Below are positions 1-6,907 of a stretch of 50,894 nt of DNA, piece by piece. Source of the DNA: Rhodospirillaceae bacterium BRH_c57 (GTDB lineage Bacteria > Pseudomonadota > Alphaproteobacteria > Rhodospirillales > Rhodospirillaceae); the NCBI GenBank assembly GCA_000961745.1, contig LAEA01000083.1, positions 1 through 50,894 on the forward strand, read 5' to 3'. Position 1 is the first letter of the stretch. Each line of letters opens with the position of its first letter. Under the pieces are notes generated by a model that was not told where the DNA came from, searched no databases, and saw only the letters and a list, made by a program, of their open reading frames with translations. The translations under genes were made by a program, and so were the position numbers.

Positions 1-84
1 CATCACAGCATCACAGCATCACAGCATCACAGCATCACAGCATCACAGCATCACAGCATCACAGCATCACAGCATCACAGCATC
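1..84. repeat. 8-bp tandem repeat (CATCACAG)n
   Basis: About ten and a half perfect copies of the 8-mer CATCACAG run from the first base to 84, then stop at unique sequence. The array probably extends left of the window, so its true length is unknown. It lies upstream of a dyad array and a plasmid replication region. It could be part of an origin or partition locus, a slippage-prone microsatellite, or an assembly edge effect. Confidence 0.95.
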
Positions 85-149
85 CGACAAAATCCATCTT
101 CAAAGATTCCGCCTACTATATAAAAAAAGAGAACTTATAGGTATGGGGT

Positions 150-163
150 AAATTCCTACGAAT
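150..163. repeat. Outlying copy of the TTCCTACGAAT iteron-like motif
   Basis: TTCCTACGAAT occurs here once and again twice upstream of repA (2901-2936). The three copies bracket the 590-2870 gene pair. This suggests a shared binding protein, most simply RepA, but binding is inferred. Confidence 0.6.
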
Positions 164-224
164 GAGTATCTGTGCGGCTTTCAGCGGCTCCCCTGCCCCC
201 TCCAGCACAACCATCTGGCAAACC

Positions 225-574
225 GCTACAGACACTCTATAGCACCGGAAAACCCTGATTCTGTGCGGCTTACAGCTTGCTACAGACCGTCGGCAGCAAG
301 GCCGGTAAAAATACTGCTACAGACCATCTATAGCAGTCGATTTGTGAGTGCTATAGAGCGTCTGTAGCGGTTTGCTATAGAGCGTCTGTAGCGGTTTGCT
401 ATAGACCGTCTATAGCAGTTAAACGGATGCATCTACAGAATGCATATAGATACTACTACAGAGTATCTATAGCATCATCATGTACCACATATTATAATGC
501 TATAGAGACTCTGTAGATTTCGCTTGCCGTCTTCCATAATGATTTGTACGGTAGTGCTATAGATCGTCTATAGC
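225..574. promoter_or_regulatory. Array of 19-bp dyad sites upstream of the 590 gene
   Basis: At least nine copies of a 19-bp dyad with consensus GCTAYAGANNGTCTATAGC start at about 225, 279, 316, 350, 374, 398, 455, 499 and 556. A weaker copy starts at 432. Three of them (350, 374, 398) are spaced exactly 24 bp apart. The last copy ends 16 bp before the start codon at 590. Near-symmetric half sites suit a dimeric DNA-binding protein. The number of copies fits either a strong autoregulatory operator, a centromere-like partition site, or origin iterons. The product of the 590 gene is the obvious candidate ligand, by position only. Confidence 0.85.
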
Positions 575-589
575 ACAAAAGGAACGGGA

Positions 590-1549
590 ATGGGTATCGA
601 GATCACAGTTCAGAGCCGCCGTATTTACCTTCGTGAGTCTTCCCGCGTCGGCGGCAAACGTACATACCGGCAGATCGGAACGTTTGGTGTCGGCGAGAGC
701 TTGTCCGCCGTGCCCGAAGATGTGAAGGCTCAGGTTGCTGATCGCCTGTCGCTAATCGCATCAGAGCACGCCGACACGATCATTCATGAAGCCATCATCG
801 GTATGGAAGCCGCTCGTGCAGTGATCTCTCATGCCGCTGATCTTGAGCCACTGAGAGCTTCCACAGCATCCCTCGCCGACTCCCTCGGCATCACTGTGGG
901 CACCTCAGCACAGCCTGCTGATCAGGAGCCAAAAAAGGTTGACTCCAGTGAGCTGATCAAATGGATGCGGATGTTCTCTGCTACAGCTGATCAGATGAGT
1001 GCAGAAACAAAGCAGAAGCTCGCTGAAGCCGCTCAGGCACTTGTGCTCGCGATGACCGCGGCACCGAAGCCAGCTGCTGCTGATGACGATCCCTTCGGCG
1101 ACATCCTGCCGCCGGCACCGGAGCCGAAATGGCACGATCACATGGTCCCGTCACATCGTGTCAACGATTTAAAGGCTTATCGCGGAAAGCCGGAATTCAT
1201 GAAAAAGCTTTCAGATTCTTACCCGTCCACCGACGTCGCAGGGCTTTTTGAAGAATTTAAAAACGCGAACGCTGAAAAAATGGAGGGAGAACAGGAGTGC
1301 GATATCAATGTTTCTTTCCGCTGCTTTCTGTACCACAGCGTTTTAGAAGCGAATCGTGCGGCACTGGGAGATAGAACACACGTAAATCTAGCTGCTGAGA
1401 TCGCCTGGGTGACTGGTAAAGCTCTCACCCCTTCGCATATCGCACGGTACAAAATTGTGGACAATGCGGATTGGGATCCAGTGAGCGATGATGTCGAAAG
1501 AGATATCGCTGCATTTGCAGATAAAATCGGATACATGCTGAATCGCTGA
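590..1549 (+). CDS. Hypothetical protein, possible plasmid maintenance factor
   Basis: This 319-residue protein is not recognised. Residues 1-35 are rich in Arg, Tyr and Gly (TYRQIGTFG around residue 25), a pattern like small DNA-contacting beta modules. Residues 85-180 are Ala/Pro-rich and look like a helical and linker region (PAPEPKWHDH near 180). The C-terminal third is a compact acidic domain. There is no signal peptide or membrane segment. The start is chosen because AAAGGA lies about 7 bases upstream. The gene sits directly behind an array of 19-bp dyads and converges on repA across a shared terminator, so a partition, copy-control or DNA-binding role is plausible but unproven. Confidence 0.75.
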   Translation: MGIEITVQSRRIYLRESSRVGGKRTYRQIGTFGVGESLSAVPEDVKAQVADRLSLIASEHADTIIHEAIIGMEAARAVISHAADLEPLRASTASLADSLGITVGTSAQPADQEPKKVDSSELIKWMRMFSATADQMSAETKQKLAEAAQALVLAMTAAPKPAAADDDPFGDILPPAPEPKWHDHMVPSHRVNDLKAYRGKPEFMKKLSDSYPSTDVAGLFEEFKNANAEKMEGEQECDINVSFRCFLYHSVLEANRAALGDRTHVNLAAEIAWVTGKALTPSHIARYKIVDNADWDPVSDDVERDIAAFADKIGYMLNR

Positions 1550-1578
1550 AAAACAGAATTATAATACTACAGCACAAA

Positions 1579-1614
1579 CCTAAACCACGGCATCACATGG
1601 TGCCGTGGTTTAGG
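1579..1614. terminator. Bidirectional terminator between converging genes
   Basis: A perfect 14-bp inverted repeat (CCTAAACCACGGCA and its complement, arms 1579-1592 and 1601-1614) encloses an 8-base loop. It lies between the ends of the plus-strand gene at 1549 and the minus-strand repA at 1632. There is no long T-run, but the stem is strong and symmetric. Confidence 0.75.
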
Positions 1615-1631
1615 GTTGTGCATGCATTTCA

Positions 1632-2870
1632 TTAGATATCGAAGGGGTCGAAATTTTGGTCGAGTCGAGAAGCGTTTAGTGCTTCTTGCTCCTGTTTCCG
1701 CTGCATCGCTTTTTCAGTTTCAGCGAAAGCAACACTTCGTCCACGGAGCACATTCGACAGCCGCTTCACTTCTTCCGACTTTGTTTTGCCTTTACCCCAT
1801 TTCGGCAAACCGAGCTTCGCCGCAGCCGACATCTGCCTTTCCATCTTGATCCGATCATGGTGTTCAGCAATCCTGAGATCGATCTCAAGCTCTGCTGTGC
1901 TCACAATTGCCTGCGGTCTACCCTGCAAAATCACAAGTTTCGGAGCCTTCTGAAAGCGACCGGTTTCTGAATCTGCGTTTGCACCGGTGTTGTAGAAAGC
2001 ACCGACATCTGGCCAAACCTCTTTGATAAGCGGGAGCGACCGTTTTACTGAATCATAGAACGATTTTGCGGGATGCATGCCGCCGATCTGCGTCCACAAA
2101 CTGTATAAGCTAAGCTCTAGCCTGTCGCGGATTCCGCGTTTGCGAGAATTGAGATAGCAGTACAAATTCAACGCCGAGTTATTTCCGCTGAGATGCCGCA
2201 CAGATGATAGCCGCAGGGGCACGTAACTTCCCACGCTCCAGCCGTTCACAGTCCCGCCGGTTAAAATCTGATAAGCCGCTGCACTAAGCTGGCACTCGCT
2301 ACCATCGCGGTAGCTGAACATCTTAAACACGAAGATGCCATTCTGAGGATCGCTATCTAAAATCGGGGCGCCCGAATGACATGAAGCTTTCCAATCTCTG
2401 ATGAACTCGCCGCGCGCGATCTTGACGCGGTCGAGCTCGCGAGAATCCAGGCCCGCAGGCTCGCTCGGCATGTAGCAGAACACAGCATCAGAGATCAGAT
2501 CGAGAGCCCTGTTGAATGCCTTAATCTGCTCGCCGGATTTTGCCGCCGCTTCGGAATCTTTGAACTGGCTCAGGATCGAGCTGGCCGCAGGAAGGCTAAA
2601 AAATTGACCATCTCTGTTCGCACGTTCCGTGAGATCGATGAGCCTGAGCGTTGCGAATGAGCCGTAGGGCAGCCCATCGGCACCTGGTGCGATCAGCAGA
2701 TGCGACGTCGACCGCAGTGTCAGGACAGAGCGACACCAGTCCATACCAGCACCGTCCGGTGCCGCGAAATTGTAGGGATCGAAGCCGAGTTCCTTGGATT
2801 TGCTAGCCTGTTGCGACGGCAGTGAAAATGCGGCAAACGCCCGTGCCAGCTTAGTGTTTTCGTGTGTCAT
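1632..2870 (-). CDS. repA: RepA_C-type plasmid replication initiator
   Basis: The 412-residue protein resembles the RepA_C family of plasmid initiators found in alphaproteobacteria. Signature stretches are LPYGSFATLRLIDL at 67-80 and, at about 217-290, VPLRLSSVRHL followed by LNLYCYLNSR and a segment ending KEVWPDV. In family members these match the 'LPYG..RLLLAW' block and the 'LDIYLWL..L' winged-helix block. The C-terminus (about 340-400) is a charged helical region. A GGGGGA ribosome site precedes the ATG. Upstream lie paired TTCCTACGAAT copies and two 34-bp direct repeats, the usual layout of iterons beside an initiator gene. Family assignment is from recognised motifs; activity is inferred. 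Confidence 0.8.
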   Translation of the reverse strand: MTHENTKLARAFAAFSLPSQQASKSKELGFDPYNFAAPDGAGMDWCRSVLTLRSTSHLLIAPGADGLPYGSFATLRLIDLTERANRDGQFFSLPAASSILSQFKDSEAAAKSGEQIKAFNRALDLISDAVFCYMPSEPAGLDSRELDRVKIARGEFIRDWKASCHSGAPILDSDPQNGIFVFKMFSYRDGSECQLSAAAYQILTGGTVNGWSVGSYVPLRLSSVRHLSGNNSALNLYCYLNSRKRGIRDRLELSLYSLWTQIGGMHPAKSFYDSVKRSLPLIKEVWPDVGAFYNTGANADSETGRFQKAPKLVILQGRPQAIVSTAELEIDLRIAEHHDRIKMERQMSAAAKLGLPKWGKGKTKSEEVKRLSNVLRGRSVAFAETEKAMQRKQEQEALNASRLDQNFDPFDI

Positions 2871-2900
2871 TGTATTTCCCCCTTGATTCCCCCACCCGCC

Positions 2901-2936
2901 GATTTCCTACGAATGGCGGGGTGATTTCCTACGAAT
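2901..2936. repeat. Two 14-bp direct repeats (GATTTCCTACGAAT), 22-bp pitch
   Basis: GATTTCCTACGAAT occurs at 2901-2914 and 2923-2936. The 22-bp pitch is about two helical turns, typical of iterons bound on one DNA face. They lie about 30 bp upstream of the repA start, so they could also act as an autoregulatory operator. Confidence 0.8.
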
Positions 2937-3008
2937 CAGTTTCTCTTTCTTGCAAGAGTAAATTAAGAGGTATTGCGTCCACATTATAACAAAATGAATT
3001 CAACATTC

Positions 3009-3125
3009 TTGTGCAACGAAAATGTGCAACTTATTTCAACGTTAGTTAACGCGAGTCACTGTGAGAATGGTCTTTTTTTCCGTCAATAACTTTGTGCAAC
3101 GAAAATGTGCAACTTATTTTAACGT
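3009..3125. repeat. Pair of 34-bp direct repeats
   Basis: The segments 3009-3042 and 3092-3125 match at 33 of 34 positions, with one C/T difference. Each contains GTGCAACGAAAATGTGCAAC, so each has an internal GTGCAAC repeat 13 bp apart. The starts are 83 bp apart. This looks like a second class of initiator-binding site in the origin. Confidence 0.85.
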
Positions 3126-3253
3126 GAATCAGACTACATCAACCTGATTTCCACTACTGACAGTAGCCACCACATTCCTGCGGAAACCTATATATTTTGG
3201 GGTCAACTAAATCGTTGCAGTTACGCGGAGTAATGGGGAGAGCACCACCTGAT

Positions 3254-3848
3254 TTAGATCGCGAACGTCCGCATAATGGAGATAGAGGACTGGAACGCCG
3301 CGGTCGCAATCCCGGCATGCACGATAGCCGTTGCATCTGCCAGATGCTCGTTCTTGTTCTTGGCGACCATGCGACCGCGACTCATGAGCCACGGCGCCGA
3401 TGGATACAAGCCGGTCGCCCACGCAATCATGTCCGCTTTCGTCGCCGTCTTTCCGTGCCCTGTAGCCAATTTAGCTTCCAGCGGCGACACTTCGATGATC
3501 GGCAGCGGGCATGACGCGAGCACGCCGAGACAGATGCCGTTCGACATCGCACCTCGTGCCGACTGCGTGCCAGATGGCACCTCAGCGATCAACATCGCCG
3601 CACCCAGGCAGAAGCTGTGGAAAGCAACCCGCAGCTCCTGAGACCTGCGAAGGTCATCCGACGACGAACGAACAGTTTTCCCGGCCCGCTTTTTCGGTCT
3701 CGACCAGCAACAGGTCGATGACCGTCACCTCCAATGTTGACAAGCTGACGGTGGAACGGCACATCCCCCAGCTATTCAGACTCGGGTCAACTCCAACGAC
3801 GGTCAACGACCCCGCACCTCCAATGTTGACAAGTCCATCATTCGGCAT
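3254..3848 (-). pseudogene. RuvC-like Holliday junction resolvase, frameshifted
   Basis: Two minus-strand frames together encode a RuvC-fold nuclease. The upstream frame (3848 to about 3680) has TVVGVDPSLNSWG, matching the first beta strand with its catalytic Asp. The downstream frame (about 3680 to 3254) reads DDLRRSQELRVAFHSF, then LIAEVPSG (catalytic Glu), KADMIAWA and NEHLADATAI (C-terminal acidic residues). The first frame hits TGA about 20 bases past an A4 run (T4 at 3676-3679 on the plus strand). Removing one A restores a single frame of about 197 residues. RuvC-like resolvases of this kind occur in phages and plasmids. It may be an inactivated gene, a +1 frameshift, or a homopolymer sequencing error. 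Confidence 0.75.
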
Positions 3849-3912
3849 GCGCTCTCTCAAATGTTGACAACCATACCACATAATGCTACAACAAATGTCC
3901 AATGTTGGCAAG
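3726..3912. promoter_or_regulatory. Four copies of a CCAATGTTGACAAG site before the XRE gene
   Basis: CACCTCCAATGTTGACAAG occurs identically at 3726-3744 and 3815-3833. Shorter versions lie at 3858-3870 (CAAATGTTGACAA) and 3898-3912 (TCCAATGTTGGCAAG). The first two lie inside the resolvase coding sequence but in different reading frames, so conservation is at the DNA level. The cluster ends 20 bp before the XRE regulator start. A related TCCAATATTGACA follows the downstream small gene at 6441. Operator sites for the XRE protein are the simplest reading. Confidence 0.7.
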
Positions 3913-3931
3913 CTATATGAGGGGGTGGCCG

Positions 3932-4594
3932 ATGGCAAGGGGCAAAGAAGCTGGGGCTGTTGAGAGCGGGAACAGAATTCGTGTCGTCCGCAAAAGCAAG
4001 GGTATTTCTGCACGCGAGCTGGCGGATCGGATGACCGCTGCGGGGCATCGCTTCTCGTACACAGCGATCACGAAAATTGAGAACCAGCAGCGGACCCTTC
4101 ATGAAGACACTTTGAAGGCGATCGCCCAGGTGCTTGATGTGCCCGCCGAGAGCCTGCTGGACTCTCGTTCTCCTGTGCAGGATGTGCCAGTTGTCGAAGC
4201 CGACAGCTTGATCGACACCCTTGTCTCGGGCTGTGAATTCGACGGCGAGGCATCGATTTCAGTGCGGGCAGATGGCCGCCTGATTGGCATCACAGGGCTT
4301 CGAACAGAACTCGGCGACGGCGTGATCGTCGTCGATCTCGCTCAGAAAGACATCGAGCCTGGCTACTGGCTCGTGTCAGAAAAGGGGCGTCTGCACATCG
4401 ACGAGATCGTGGAAGGCGACCACCACAGCGACCAGCCTCCTGCTGGTGCCCTGGTCGGCTACATCGTCGGTCAGTGGAAATCGCTTGATCAACGGATTCC
4501 GCATCTAGATGTGCAGCGTTCAGATGCAGAGAAACGGCATGCGGAGGAAAAGGACTTGGAATCGTTCATACGACGCCGTCTGAAACCCAAGTAA
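3932..4594 (+). CDS. XRE-family regulator with degenerate LexA/S24-like C-domain
   Basis: The 220-residue protein has an N-terminal helix-turn-helix at about 10-75 (IRVVRKSKGISARELADRM, then AITKIENQQRTLHEDTLKAI). The C-terminal half is beta-rich (GVIVVDLAQKDIEPGYWLV, GALVGYIVGQW) and recalls the LexA/CI S24 fold, but I see no convincing Ser-Lys catalytic pair. It may therefore sense something without self-cleavage. The start at 3932 is chosen over the in-frame ATG at 3902 because GAGGGGG lies 7 bases upstream. It is followed 12 bases later by the AAA ATPase gene, so the two are probably co-transcribed. Repeated CCAATGTTGACA sites upstream suggest autoregulation. Confidence 0.85.
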   Translation: MARGKEAGAVESGNRIRVVRKSKGISARELADRMTAAGHRFSYTAITKIENQQRTLHEDTLKAIAQVLDVPAESLLDSRSPVQDVPVVEADSLIDTLVSGCEFDGEASISVRADGRLIGITGLRTELGDGVIVVDLAQKDIEPGYWLVSEKGRLHIDEIVEGDHHSDQPPAGALVGYIVGQWKSLDQRIPHLDVQRSDAEKRHAEEKDLESFIRRRLKPK

Positions 4595-4606
4595 AGGAGA
4601 CAGCAC

Positions 4607-6238
4607 ATGGCTGTCCGTCATCTTCTCGCACGCTTCAATATGCTGCGAAACATCAGAAAGGACAGCCGAAAAATGGACATCACGCTTCGTTTGCTTTGCC
4701 GCGGACTCGATATCGTTACCATCACGGCAACCATCACAGACCTTTGTCAACAATTGGTCACCGACGGCGACGTGAGCCAGGAAGAGGCCTGTGGCATCCC
4801 TTCATGCATCTCGTCGACGCACGGGGAAGCGGCGTTTGAATATGCTCTCCGCTATCTCCACGGAGATGGCGGACTGCGTCGCGATCAACTGCTGTCAATC
4901 CAGTGGGCGTATGTCGCTGCGGTCCAGGGTCACCCGCAAGCTTGTGGACACGTAGCGGCTTTCCTCGGCGGCATCGTTGCGGATCACTGCGTCGATCAGG
5001 GCAAGCGGAAGGCCGAAGGTCTCTCTCAGAAACGTGTCCCCTGGCTCACAGAGGTGCTTTCAGCACTTGTGTGGTGGTCCGCAAAAGCTGATCGAAGCGG
5101 CAGTGCGTCGGAGATCGTCGAACGCCGCACTACCATGTACCGCCACGCGGTTCCCGATCAGATTCAGAAAATCCTGTCGTCGCAAGTGAAGGCGAACGTG
5201 GTCGTCGTGACCGATGCCGAGGCACCTGAAGCCGCCGTCGATGCTGACGTTGTCGTCAGAACATCGCCAAAAAAACGGGCGGCGAAGGTCGCTGCGTTTA
5301 TGGAAAAACGCAAGGCGACAGAGGGATGGGATGATGAGCCGGGCATGATGCTCGATTTTGGCGGGCCCACGCACATCGTTTGCGGCTCTGAAATCAGCGT
5401 TCCCGCAGGCAAAGTGCAGGATGATCTTAATAAGCACCGTATCCTGTGCAACCCCCTTCCGCTTCCGCTGCTTCCCGATCTCGATCACCTCGAAGCGACG
5501 CTGAATTCTGAGTTCCCTTACGCTGATGCGGCTGTTGGCATCATCATGAAAGACCTCCGACTGGCCGCTCGATGGGGTCGCCGCGAGATGCATTTGAAGC
5601 CGATTCTGCTTGTCGGCCCGCCCGGCACTGGGAAGTCGCGTCTTGCTCGTCGCCTCGCCGAGCTTTCTGGTGCAGCGTTTGAGATGATCGGCTGCGCGGG
5701 CACCAGCGATAATCGAAGCGTGCAGGGGACCGCTCGCGGCTACAACGGCGGTCATGCTTCTGTATTCGCACGACGCCTTTCGGGCGGCCATACCGCTGGT
5801 GCTGTCTTCATTTTTGATGAGATCGATAAGGCCAGCCAGGGCGGCAACAACGGGTCCGTGGTCGAGACTCTGATGGCTGTGACTGAAGCGGAATCGGTCT
5901 TCAGCGACGACTACCTGCAGTGCAAATTGAACCTGTCGAAATGCACTTTTGTTGCGACCGCCAACCGCGTCGATCGCCTTCCGATGCCGCTGATCTCGCG
6001 GTTCCGTGTGATCGAGGTCGGTGCTCCGAGTGCTGAGCATGTGCCGCAGATCGCCTCGGCGATCTTGAGCGATCTGGCAACGGAGTGGAGCGTGGATCGG
6101 GCTTGGCTTCGCCCCCTGGATGGTATCGAGATGCAAGCTCTCGTTACCCACTACAAGAAGGTCCGCTCTATTCGCTCCCTGCGTCGTGCTGTGGAACGCG
6201 TCGTTGATCTGCGGGAACGCAGTGTGACCATGAACTAA
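4607..6238 (+). CDS. Lon-like AAA+ ATPase without a protease domain
   Basis: The 543-residue protein has an unassigned helical region up to about residue 290, followed by one AAA+ module. Walker A is GPPGTGKS at 337-344 and Walker B is FIFDEIDK with D404/E405. A sensor-like TAN and a candidate arginine finger in LISRFR follow. The spacing resembles the ATPase domain of Lon, but no serine-lysine peptidase domain follows; the chain ends in a short helical lid (SIRSLRRAVERVV). It probably remodels a protein or nucleoprotein partner. The start has a strong AAAGGAG site. The gene lies between the XRE regulator and a 56-residue acidic protein, apparently as one unit. The role in the element is unknown. 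Confidence 0.85.
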   Translation: MAVRHLLARFNMLRNIRKDSRKMDITLRLLCRGLDIVTITATITDLCQQLVTDGDVSQEEACGIPSCISSTHGEAAFEYALRYLHGDGGLRRDQLLSIQWAYVAAVQGHPQACGHVAAFLGGIVADHCVDQGKRKAEGLSQKRVPWLTEVLSALVWWSAKADRSGSASEIVERRTTMYRHAVPDQIQKILSSQVKANVVVVTDAEAPEAAVDADVVVRTSPKKRAAKVAAFMEKRKATEGWDDEPGMMLDFGGPTHIVCGSEISVPAGKVQDDLNKHRILCNPLPLPLLPDLDHLEATLNSEFPYADAAVGIIMKDLRLAARWGRREMHLKPILLVGPPGTGKSRLARRLAELSGAAFEMIGCAGTSDNRSVQGTARGYNGGHASVFARRLSGGHTAGAVFIFDEIDKASQGGNNGSVVETLMAVTEAESVFSDDYLQCKLNLSKCTFVATANRVDRLPMPLISRFRVIEVGAPSAEHVPQIASAILSDLATEWSVDRAWLRPLDGIEMQALVTHYKKVRSIRSLRRAVERVVDLRERSVTMN

Positions 6239-6267
6239 CTACTTGAACTATAAGGGGTTTATTGAAA

Positions 6268-6438
6268 ATGCGGTTGATGATCATCCAAGGCAACGAAGAA
6301 ATTCGCAACCACGAGCAGGGAAAACCTTACGAGAGCATCGTAAGAGAGTTCGCTACGGAAGCCGAGGTGGCGGCATACAAGCAGGGTGTCGAGGACGCGG
6401 CAGGCTACGACGAGCCGATCATCATCGAAGCCGACTAG
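6268..6438 (+). CDS. Small acidic hypothetical protein
   Basis: This 56-residue protein begins MRLMIIQGNEEIRNHEQGKP and ends DEPIIIEAD. It is acidic, has no membrane segment, and shows the wobble-base pattern of real coding sequence. AAGGGG lies about 11 bases before the ATG. It starts 29 bases after the AAA ATPase stop, so it is probably the third gene of the regulator-ATPase unit. It is not recognised. A partner, adaptor or antitoxin-like role is possible but unsupported. Confidence 0.6.
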   Translation: MRLMIIQGNEEIRNHEQGKPYESIVREFATEAEVAAYKQGVEDAAGYDEPIIIEAD

Positions 6439-6440
6439 AG

Positions 6441-6510
6441 TCCAATATTGACACCAAAATGATTTCTGTAGACAAAATATGTTGACATTTACTCACATGT
6501 GAGTCTATGG
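6441..6510 (+). promoter_or_regulatory. Promoter with a palindromic operator ahead of xis/int
   Basis: TTGACA at 6482-6487 is followed 16 bases later by TCTATG (6504-6509), a plausible -35/-10 pair. Between them is a perfect 14-bp palindrome, ACTCACATGTGAGT (6491-6504), positioned to block RNA polymerase. TCCAATATTGACA at 6441-6453 resembles the sites upstream of the XRE gene. This suggests control of the recombination genes by the element's own regulator. Confidence 0.6.
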
Positions 6511-6601
6511 TCCCTTGCGGTGCTGAGAGACAGTATGTGGACATCGAAACAGTAGATTTGGATGGCGCCGGAAACTGGAGGTGAACCAACGGAGCTAAAA
6601 G

Positions 6602-6907
6602 ATGTCGAAATGCATGACGGTGCCACAAACTGCGGCATATTTTGGGGTAGGGCGGAATACGATCTATAATTGGCTCAGCCAGGGTATCCTGCCGCACCTT
6701 CGTCTTCCTGGTGGTCAATACCGCATCAGAGAGCGGGATATCGAGGAAGCCGAGAAGCGGATGCAGGGGGGGCAAGAATGGCACGTCCGAGAAAGGGACT
6801 CCGAGTTCGGCAGCGAACCGATGATCAGCTCTTCGAACTTGTCGGCCACCATCCAATTTCCGGCACCAAAATCAGGCTTTCATGCGGCACTCGCGATGAA
6901 AGGGTAG
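6602..6907 (+). CDS. xis: Excisionase-like MerR-type helix-turn-helix protein
   Basis: The first 57 residues form a complete excisionase-type HTH_17 domain: MTVPQTAAYFGVGRNTIYNW followed by LPHLRLPGGQYRIRERDIEE. Such proteins direct tyrosine integrases towards excision or act as their activators. The remaining 44 or so residues overlap the integrase frame and look non-native (a Ser/Pro/Ala-rich tail). The reading frame contains G_GGG_GGG at 6766-6772, where a -1 slip would continue straight into the integrase frame. The free protein of 101 residues is the default reading; a fused product is a possibility. Confidence 0.8.
   Translation: MSKCMTVPQTAAYFGVGRNTIYNWLSQGILPHLRLPGGQYRIRERDIEEAEKRMQGGQEWHVRERDSEFGSEPMISSSNLSATIQFPAPKSGFHAALAMKG
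6766..6772 (+). other. Candidate -1 ribosomal slippery heptamer (G7)
   Basis: In the excisionase frame the codons are CAG GGG GGG CAA, giving X_XXY_YYZ with X=Y=G. A -1 slip yields GCA AGA ATG and enters the integrase frame one codon before its usual ATG at 6778. A homopolymer sequencing error would look the same, so the call is tentative. Confidence 0.4.

Larger units (their letters stand above)
2871..3253. other. Putative origin region upstream of repA
   Basis: This gene-free stretch holds two TTCCTACGAAT copies, two 34-bp direct repeats and visibly AT-rich sequence between them (2940-3130). An initiator gene lies on one side. These are the ordinary components of an iteron-regulated origin, but no DnaA box was identified with confidence. 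From 3130 to 3253 I see nothing further. Confidence 0.5.

Noticed and set aside
225-574. CRISPR-like repeat array
   Set aside because: The units are short dyads with irregular gaps and no unique spacers of constant length, and no cas gene is near.
4607-6238. Complete Lon protease
   Set aside because: The chain ends soon after the AAA+ lid; no Ser-Lys peptidase domain follows.
6243-6485. 80-codon plus-strand frame after the AAA ATPase gene
   Set aside because: It is Arg-rich and low-complexity; the overlapping 56-residue frame at 6268-6438 has coding-like composition and a ribosome site.
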